From NCBI GenBank assembly GCA_023411395.1, contig JAEYOV010000023.1, positions 1 to 27,827 on the forward strand: a stretch of DNA of 27,827 nt, given 5' to 3'. Positions within the stretch are counted from its first letter, which is position 1. Each line of letters starts with the position of its first letter. This stretch comes from Bacillota bacterium (GTDB lineage Bacteria; Bacillota; Clostridia; Christensenellales; Aristaeellaceae). Made by a program: the position numbers and the translations under genes. Shown here piece by piece: positions 22,886 to 27,827 of the stretch. The notes under the pieces are model-generated. The model made no database searches and was not told the origin of the DNA. It saw only the letters and a list, made by a program, of their open reading frames with translations.

Positions 22886-24241
22886 ATGACGCCCAAAGAG
22901 CAATTGGTAAAGGTTCTGCATCACGAAAAGACGGATAAGGTGCCTTGGGTCCCTTTTGCCGGTGTCCACGCGGGCAAGCTGACCGGCGCGGCAGCCGCTA
23001 AGGTGCTGACGGATGAAAACGCCCTGTTTGACGCGTTGATGGCCGTCAACCGCCTCTACCAGCCAAGCGGCCAGCCGGTGATGTTTGATTTGCAGGTAGA
23101 GGCGGAGATACTGGGCTGCGAGCTTTTATGGGGCGAGAACGGCCCGCCCTCGGTGAAGACCCATCCGCTTGCCGATACCGCGTCGGTGCCATGCAAGTGC
23201 ACCCTGCCCGGCAAAGAGGATGGGCGCATCCCCATGATCCTTCGCGTCATGGAGCGCCTGAAAAAGGCCGTGGGCGATACCACTGCCCTGTACGGGCTTA
23301 TTTGCGGGCCTTTCACCCTTGCTTCCCACCTGCGGGGTAACGACCTGTTCATGGACATGTACGACGACGAGGAATATGTTCATGATTTGCTTGCTTACTG
23401 CACGGAATGCTGCCACCGCATGGCGGGCTACTACCTGGAAGCGGGCATGGATGTGATCGCCGTGGTGGACCCGCTGGTGTCACAGATCTCCTCAAGCCAT
23501 TTTGAAACCTTCCTTTTGAAGCCCTTTGGGGAAATATTTCAAAAAATCCGGGAGAAGAACGGCCTTTCTTCCTTCTTTGTTTGCGGCGACGCTTCCAGGA
23601 ATATCGAGGTCATGTGCAAGACGGGGCCGGACAGCATCAGCGTGGATGAAAACGTGGATTTGCCGGCAGCAAAGCGGATCACCGACCGGTACAATACCGT
23701 TATCAGCGGGAACATTCCCCTCACATCCATCATGCTCCACGGCACCCAGCAGGACAACATGAAGTACGTGATGGACCTGATGGATAAGCTTGACAGCACG
23801 CAAAACTTCATCCTGGCCCCCGGCTGCGACATGCCCTACGATGTGCCGGTGGAGAACGGGATCGCCGTGGCCCAGGCGGTGCTTAGGCCGGAAGCCGTGC
23901 GGGAGATGCTGAAAAATTACGTGGCGGTCAGGGAAGATGTATTCGTCGCGCTGCCGGACTACGCGCATTTGAAAAAACCCCTGGTGGAGGTGTTCACCCT
24001 GGATTCCCTGACCTGCGCCGCCTGCACCTACATGATGGGCGCGGCAAACGTGGCGAAAGAGCAATTTGGGGATGCCATCGATCTTGTGGAGTACAAGTTC
24101 ACCGAAAAGGAGAACATTGCCCGCTGCGTGAAAATGGGCGTCCAGCATCTGCCCTCCATTTATATCAACGGGGAATTGAAATTTTCCTCCCTCATCCCCA
24201 GCAGGGAAGAACTGCAAAAAGCGATTGAGAATGCGCTATGA
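22886..24241 (+). CDS. UroD-family corrinoid methyltransferase fused to a thioredoxin-like domain
   Basis: This 451-residue protein is expected to move methyl groups to or from the corrinoid protein. Residues 1-350 form the uroporphyrinogen-decarboxylase-like barrel used by MtaA, MtbA and O-demethylase methyltransferases (LHHEKTDKVPWVPF, YGLICGPFTLASHLRG, GMDVIAVVDPLVSQISSSHFE). Probable zinc cysteines are C233 in SFFVCGDAS and C314 in LAPGCDMPYDVP. The usual His two residues before the first Cys (HxC) is Phe here. Residues 368-451 look like a small thioredoxin or glutaredoxin fold with a CAAC motif (C377, C380), KMGVQHLPSIYINGE (the cis-proline region) and a C-terminal helix. AAGGAG precedes the ATG, and the stop overlaps the next start as ATGA. 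Whether it is the substrate-side or acceptor-side methyltransferase is unclear. Confidence 0.85.
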   Translation: MTPKEQLVKVLHHEKTDKVPWVPFAGVHAGKLTGAAAAKVLTDENALFDALMAVNRLYQPSGQPVMFDLQVEAEILGCELLWGENGPPSVKTHPLADTASVPCKCTLPGKEDGRIPMILRVMERLKKAVGDTTALYGLICGPFTLASHLRGNDLFMDMYDDEEYVHDLLAYCTECCHRMAGYYLEAGMDVIAVVDPLVSQISSSHFETFLLKPFGEIFQKIREKNGLSSFFVCGDASRNIEVMCKTGPDSISVDENVDLPAAKRITDRYNTVISGNIPLTSIMLHGTQQDNMKYVMDLMDKLDSTQNFILAPGCDMPYDVPVENGIAVAQAVLRPEAVREMLKNYVAVREDVFVALPDYAHLKKPLVEVFTLDSLTCAACTYMMGAANVAKEQFGDAIDLVEYKFTEKENIARCVKMGVQHLPSIYINGELKFSSLIPSREELQKAIENAL

Positions 24242-25155
24242 GCAAAACCGGGCTGATACTTGTCACGGGCTTTTTGGGCGCGGGCAAGACCACTTTTTTG
24301 AAGAGGTTTTTACGGCGCTTTCCGGGGAAACGCCTGCACGTGATCGTCAACGAGTTCGGCAAGGCGGGCGTGGACGGGGCGCTGCTAAACGAACTGGGAG
24401 CTGTCATTGCGGAGATCAGCAACGGCTCCATCTTTTGCGCCTGCCGTCTGGATCAGTTTGAACAGGCTGTGAAGGATGCGCAAAAAAGCGAGCCGGACAT
24501 GATTCTGGTGGAGGCCTCCGGGCTTTCCGACCCCACGGCCATCCGCAAGGTTTTGGAGGGGTATCCCGATATAGGCTACTTGGGCTGCATCGCCCTGGCG
24601 GACGCCGTGCATGTACACAAGGTGCTGGAAACGGCGCGGATGGCTGCAAAGCAGTTTGCCGTAAGCGATGTGATCCTGCTGAACAAGACCGACCTGGTGG
24701 ATAGGGAACAGGCGGAAGCAGCAAAGAACATGCTTGCAAAGCGTTTTCCGGGAGCCGTGGTGCACGCAACACAGCAGGGGGAGTTCCTTACTGAATGGCT
24801 GGATGATTTGAAGGGCTCCGCCGGAAAAAGCGGGCCGGAGGGCGGCCACGCAAAGGACATCACGCTGCAAAAGGCATGCATCACCGTAAGCAGTGCTATG
24901 AACAGCCTTCAATTGAGGCAGTTTATCGCGCTGTTTGCGGAGGATACGTACCGGGTGAAGGGGATTTTAACGCTGGCCGACGGCGTATTCCAGGCGGATG
25001 GCATCGGTGGCGCTATTCAGATACAGCATTATGATGGACCGTTGCCCAAAGGCGGCAACCAGTTGACCGCGCTTTCCGGGGCCAAAATGGCGCTTCACAA
25101 GAGCATCCGAAAGGCACGGGAATGGTATCCCGACCTTGTTACAAAGGTGGAATGA
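24238..25155 (+). CDS. CobW/G3E-family GTPase (metal or cofactor chaperone)
   Basis: This 305-residue cytoplasmic P-loop GTPase has Walker A VTGFLGAGKTTFLKRF (8-23), VIVNEFGKAGVDGALL, ILVEASGLSDPTAI (Walker B region) and the guanine-recognition LLNKTDLV. A C-terminal CobW-like domain starts near residue 215. G3E GTPases deliver metals or load cobalamin and nickel enzymes. The normal CxCC metal motif after Walker A (NGCICC in many members) is altered to NGSIFCACR, keeping C67 and gaining C69. The start codon overlaps the upstream stop by four bases, so the two proteins are probably made together. In this cassette it may load zinc into the methyltransferases or service the corrinoid; this is inference. 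Confidence 0.85.
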   Translation: MSKTGLILVTGFLGAGKTTFLKRFLRRFPGKRLHVIVNEFGKAGVDGALLNELGAVIAEISNGSIFCACRLDQFEQAVKDAQKSEPDMILVEASGLSDPTAIRKVLEGYPDIGYLGCIALADAVHVHKVLETARMAAKQFAVSDVILLNKTDLVDREQAEAAKNMLAKRFPGAVVHATQQGEFLTEWLDDLKGSAGKSGPEGGHAKDITLQKACITVSSAMNSLQLRQFIALFAEDTYRVKGILTLADGVFQADGIGGAIQIQHYDGPLPKGGNQLTALSGAKMALHKSIRKAREWYPDLVTKVE

Positions 25156-25158
25156 TTG

Positions 25159-25698
25159 ATGGATAAGAACACCGTCAGGGGGCTGGCGCTGTCCATGGGG
25201 GCCGGCAACGCGGCGATCCTCCCACAAACGGACATCGTGCTTGACGCCATGTTTCGGGACATATGCAAAAGCAACGGCTGCGGCAATTACGGCAAGTGCT
25301 ACATGTGCCCGCCGGATGTGGGCGGGATTGAAGAATTGATGGAGAAGGTTCGGGCCTTTGACCATGCGGTCATGTACCAGGCCATATATGCCATTGAGGA
25401 CTCGTTTGATTTTGAGGGGATGCAGGCGGCGGGGGAGGCCTTCAACCGCTGCGCCCGCAGGATTGCAGAAAAGGCGAGGGAAACAATTTCTGTGCCCTGG
25501 CTGCATCTGGCGGCGGGCGGCTGCCGCGTCTGCGAAACCTGCGCCAAGCGGGAAGACCTGCCCTGCCGGTTTCCTAATGAGGCGCTGGCCTCCCTGGAAT
25601 CCTACGGCGTGGACGTGTACCGGACGGCTTCCCGCGCGGGATTGAAGTATACAAACGGCGCAAACACGGTGACCTACTTCGGGATGCTTCTTTTTTAG
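25159..25698 (+). CDS. DUF2284-type cysteine-rich metal-binding protein
   Basis: This 179-residue small protein has two cysteine clusters: CKSNGCGNYGKCYMCPP near the N-terminus and GCRVCETCAKREDLPCRFP around residues 120-140. The layout matches the DUF2284 family of predicted metal-binding proteins, often found beside corrinoid methyltransferases. At least eight cysteines could hold an iron-sulfur cluster or zinc, possibly to feed electrons to the activator encoded next. The start is ATG at 25159 with AAAGGTGG eight bases upstream; TTG one codon earlier is possible. The upstream stop lies only three bases before it. The function is unproven. Confidence 0.75.
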   Translation: MDKNTVRGLALSMGAGNAAILPQTDIVLDAMFRDICKSNGCGNYGKCYMCPPDVGGIEELMEKVRAFDHAVMYQAIYAIEDSFDFEGMQAAGEAFNRCARRIAEKARETISVPWLHLAAGGCRVCETCAKREDLPCRFPNEALASLESYGVDVYRTASRAGLKYTNGANTVTYFGMLLF

Positions 25699-25709
25699 GA
25701 GGGCATTTT

Positions 25710-27239
25710 ATGCCCAGGCTGACTGTAAAGCAAGGGAACAGTATCACAGACATCCCTTTTGAGGGGATGCCTGTGCTTTCTTTTATCCTTCGGGAAAACG
25801 GGTTTTTATTGGAAACGCCCTGCGGCGGCAAAGGCGTCTGCGGCAAATGCAAGATGGCCGCCAATGGAAGCCTGCCGGAGCTTACACCCAAGGAACGGGA
25901 ACGCCTTACTCCCGGTGAAATCGCCCGGGGGATGCGCCTGATCTGCCAGGCAAGGCTGACGGGGGATGCCGCAGTATTCATCCCGAAGGCGGCGGAGCTA
26001 GAAAACATCCAGGCGGAGGGCGGGATGCCGGAGTTTTCCTTTCATCCCATGGAGGGGAAATTCGGCGTGGCGGTGGACATCGGCACCACCACGCTGGTTC
26101 TACGAATGGTGGATTTGAAGCGGTGCAGGGCTTTGGAGGCCGTTTCCGCCGCCAATCCACAGGGGATTATCGCGGCGGACGTGATCGGGCGCATCGAGGC
26201 AGCCTTAGGAGGCGAGGGCGAACGGCTGCGGGTGCTTTTGATCCGGGAAATCGAACGGCTGCTGGACGCGCTTTGCTCAAAGTGCGCGGTTTCGCCCGAA
26301 GATATCGGCCCCATCGTCATGGCGGGCAACACCACCATGCTGTACCTTTTGACGGGGCGTAATCCTATAACGCTCTCCCGCGCGCCCTTTGAGGCTGACT
26401 GCCTGTTCGGTTTCTGGACGGACGGGGCTTCCCTGGGCCTGCAAGCTGTGGCGCACGCCAAGGTATATCTTCCCGCCTGTGCCGGCGCCTTCGTGGGGGC
26501 GGATATCACCTGCGGCGTTTTGGCTTCCCAAATGCGCAGGCGGCAGGGAACCGCCTTGCTGGTGGATTTGGGCACCAACGGGGAAATCGCGCTGTGGCAT
26601 AACGGAACGCTGTATTGCTGCGCCACGGCGGCCGGGCCGGCTTTTGAGGGAGGCAACATCAGCATGGGCGTGGGCAGCGTTCCGGGCGCGATCGACAGCG
26701 TATGGATGGAGGAAGGCAAGCTTTGCCATACCACCCTTGGGAACAGGAAGCCTGTTGGCATTTGCGGCTCCGGGCTTTTGGACGCCATGGCCGCGCTTTT
26801 GAAGCTTCATCTGGTGGATGAGACAGGCCGGATGGAGAAGGGTGAAGTCTTCCTCAGTGAAGAGGTCAGCCTTACGCAAAAGGACATCCGCAGCTTGCAG
26901 CTTGCCAAGGGCGCCATTGCCGCGGGAATCAAGACCATGTGCCATCACGTGGGCATTTCATTATCGCAAATCGGGACGCTGTACATTGCCGGCGGCTTCG
27001 GCAGCCATGTGAATATGGAAAATGCCGCTGCCATCGGCTTGATCCCTGGGGAACTTGCGGGAAAGGCCGTTGTTTTGGGAAATGCGTCTTTGACCGGAGC
27101 CGTCATGCTTCTGTTGCAGCGGGACTTTGAATCTGATATGATGGACATAGCACGCCGCGCCGTTTCCGTACCGCTGGGGGGCAGCGGCGTATTTGCGGAT
27201 AACTATATGGAATGCATGATGTTTGAAGAGAATCCGTAA
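25710..27239 (+). CDS. RACo-like reductive activator of corrinoid protein (2Fe-2S plus ASKHA ATPase)
   Basis: This 509-residue protein should reduce inactive Co(II) corrinoid back to Co(I) with ATP hydrolysis. Residues 1-95 are a plant-type 2Fe-2S ferredoxin domain with C38, C44, C47 and C79 (PCGGKGVCGKC and LICQ). The ATPase part begins near 116 with FGVAVDIGTTTLVLRMVD and continues with IVMAGNTTMLYLLTG, LLVDLGTNGEIAL, ICGSGLLDAMAALL and IAGGFGSHVNMENAAAIG. The iron-sulfur domain is followed almost directly by the ATPase core. Characterised RACo proteins are longer and, from memory, carry an extra middle domain that is not apparent here. AGGAGGG precedes the ATG, and the partial methyltransferase follows 12 bases downstream. 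Confidence 0.92.
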   Translation: MPRLTVKQGNSITDIPFEGMPVLSFILRENGFLLETPCGGKGVCGKCKMAANGSLPELTPKERERLTPGEIARGMRLICQARLTGDAAVFIPKAAELENIQAEGGMPEFSFHPMEGKFGVAVDIGTTTLVLRMVDLKRCRALEAVSAANPQGIIAADVIGRIEAALGGEGERLRVLLIREIERLLDALCSKCAVSPEDIGPIVMAGNTTMLYLLTGRNPITLSRAPFEADCLFGFWTDGASLGLQAVAHAKVYLPACAGAFVGADITCGVLASQMRRRQGTALLVDLGTNGEIALWHNGTLYCCATAAGPAFEGGNISMGVGSVPGAIDSVWMEEGKLCHTTLGNRKPVGICGSGLLDAMAALLKLHLVDETGRMEKGEVFLSEEVSLTQKDIRSLQLAKGAIAAGIKTMCHHVGISLSQIGTLYIAGGFGSHVNMENAAAIGLIPGELAGKAVVLGNASLTGAVMLLLQRDFESDMMDIARRAVSVPLGGSGVFADNYMECMMFEENP

Positions 27240-27251
27240 GGAGGGTGTCTA

Positions 27252-27827
27252 TTGACTGACAAGGATATCCGCCCCATCCGGGAAAAATGGAAAGGGACGA
27301 TGACAGACAGGGAACGGTTCAACCGGCAAATGCATTTTCAGCCTGTGGACCGTTCTTTCAACATGGAATTCGGCTACTGGGACGAGCTTTTTGACAAGTG
27401 GGAACTGTTCCGCGGTCAGAATATCCGCTCAAACGGGGAGGCGGATGTGCTGTTCTCCTTCGATCCCTTGGGCTACGTGGGCGGCCAGCTTTTCCTGTAC
27501 CCGCCCTTTGAGGAGAAGGTCATCGAGCAGCGGGCCAAGACGAACATCATCATCAACCGGGACGGCCTGACCGCCGAGGTGCCCAGGGACAGGCACGACA
27601 CCATCCCGCACTTTATCCATTCCTCCATTGAAACGCCGGAGGATTGGGAACGGGAGAAGGAAGAGCGCTTTCAGGTGGATGACAAGCGGCGCCTGCCCGA
27701 CATAGAGCGGCTTAAAAAGCTGTACCCGGAAAACAGGAATTTTCCCTTGGGCGTGGACTGCGGCTCCATGATCGGTCGCATCCGGGACATGCTCACCTTT
27801 GAGGGCTTGTGCTACGCGGTGTACGAC
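27252..27827 (+). CDS. Second UroD-family methyltransferase (N-terminal part, runs off the right edge)
   Basis: The 192 visible residues start MTDKDIRPIREKWKGTMTDRERFNRQMHFQPVDRSFNMEFGYWDE and contain an LFSFDPLGYVGG segment and IPHFIHSSIETPEDWEREKEERF. This resembles the uroporphyrinogen-decarboxylase-like proteins that act as methyltransferases in corrinoid systems. The zinc-binding motif would lie beyond the edge. The initiator is TTG at 27252, favoured because AAGGAGGG lies six bases upstream; an ATG at 27300 has only a weak AAAGGG three bases away. It differs clearly from the first UroD-family gene, which suggests that the two take different roles, one for the methyl donor and one for the acceptor. 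Confidence 0.75.
   Translation, partial: MTDKDIRPIREKWKGTMTDRERFNRQMHFQPVDRSFNMEFGYWDELFDKWELFRGQNIRSNGEADVLFSFDPLGYVGGQLFLYPPFEEKVIEQRAKTNIIINRDGLTAEVPRDRHDTIPHFIHSSIETPEDWEREKEERFQVDDKRRLPDIERLKKLYPENRNFPLGVDCGSMIGRIRDMLTFEGLCYAVYD

Noticed and set aside
1..27827. CRISPR arrays, insertion sequences, prophage or tRNA genes
   Set aside because: No regularly spaced repeats, transposase or integrase motifs, or tRNA-like cloverleaf sequences were seen; the window is nearly filled with metabolic genes.

Overview
The window is a G+C-rich, densely packed stretch of bacterial chromosome devoted to plant-sugar catabolism and corrinoid-dependent methyl transfer. It has strong Shine-Dalgarno sequences of AGGAGG type, short gaps, translational overlaps and no mobile elements. 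The gene content points to an anaerobic Bacillota (Clostridia-like) organism: a corrinoid methyltransferase cassette with a RACo-type activator, a Bacillus-type fused rhamnulose-1-phosphate aldolase/dehydrogenase, and a DeoR-type rhamnose regulator. No rRNA, tRNA or species marker is present, so the assignment is an inference.

Layout. (1) Positions 1-3446, minus strand: a glyoxylate-carboligase/acetolactate-synthase-like ThDP enzyme, a LarA-type nickel-pincer 2-hydroxyacid racemase and the N-terminus of a GH51 alpha-L-arabinofuranosidase. They are read leftward from a good promoter (3512-3540) whose -35 box overlaps a perfect 9-bp inverted repeat. (2) Positions 3920-8599, plus strand: a CUT2-type sugar ABC importer made of a binding protein, permease, double ATPase and second permease. 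The first permease is interrupted by an in-frame TGA. (3) Positions 8762-9517, minus strand: a DeoR/GlpR-type repressor, divergent from the next operon and separated from the importer by a shared terminator hairpin. (4) Positions 9669-22123, plus strand: a rhamnose operon in the order rhaA, rhaB, E2, E3, fused E1 of a 2-oxoacid dehydrogenase complex, rhaEW-type aldolase-dehydrogenase, a PHP-domain protein and a zinc-type MDR dehydrogenase. (5) Positions 22235 to the right edge, plus strand: a corrinoid protein, UroD-family methyltransferase with a C-terminal thioredoxin-like domain, CobW-like GTPase, DUF2284 cysteine-rich protein, RACo-like iron-sulfur ATPase and the start of a second UroD-family methyltransferase.

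How it may work together. Rhamnose would be isomerised, phosphorylated and cleaved to DHAP and L-lactaldehyde, which the fused dehydrogenase oxidises to L-lactate. The embedded 2-oxoacid dehydrogenase complex would turn a 2-oxoacid, perhaps pyruvate from the lactate branch, into acyl-CoA and NADH. The DeoR protein probably acts through TTGCGC repeats and an ATTGCGCAAT palindrome lying between the -35 and -10 boxes of rhaA. A related GCGTTTGCG element recurs just upstream of the corrinoid cassette, which hints that the two neighbouring operons share control. The most unusual parts are the complete, fused-E1 dehydrogenase complex inside a rhamnose operon, and the adjoining methyltransferase cassette, whose methyl donor is unknown. 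A working hypothesis is that the locus handles rhamnose- and arabinose-containing plant material that also carries O-methyl groups.
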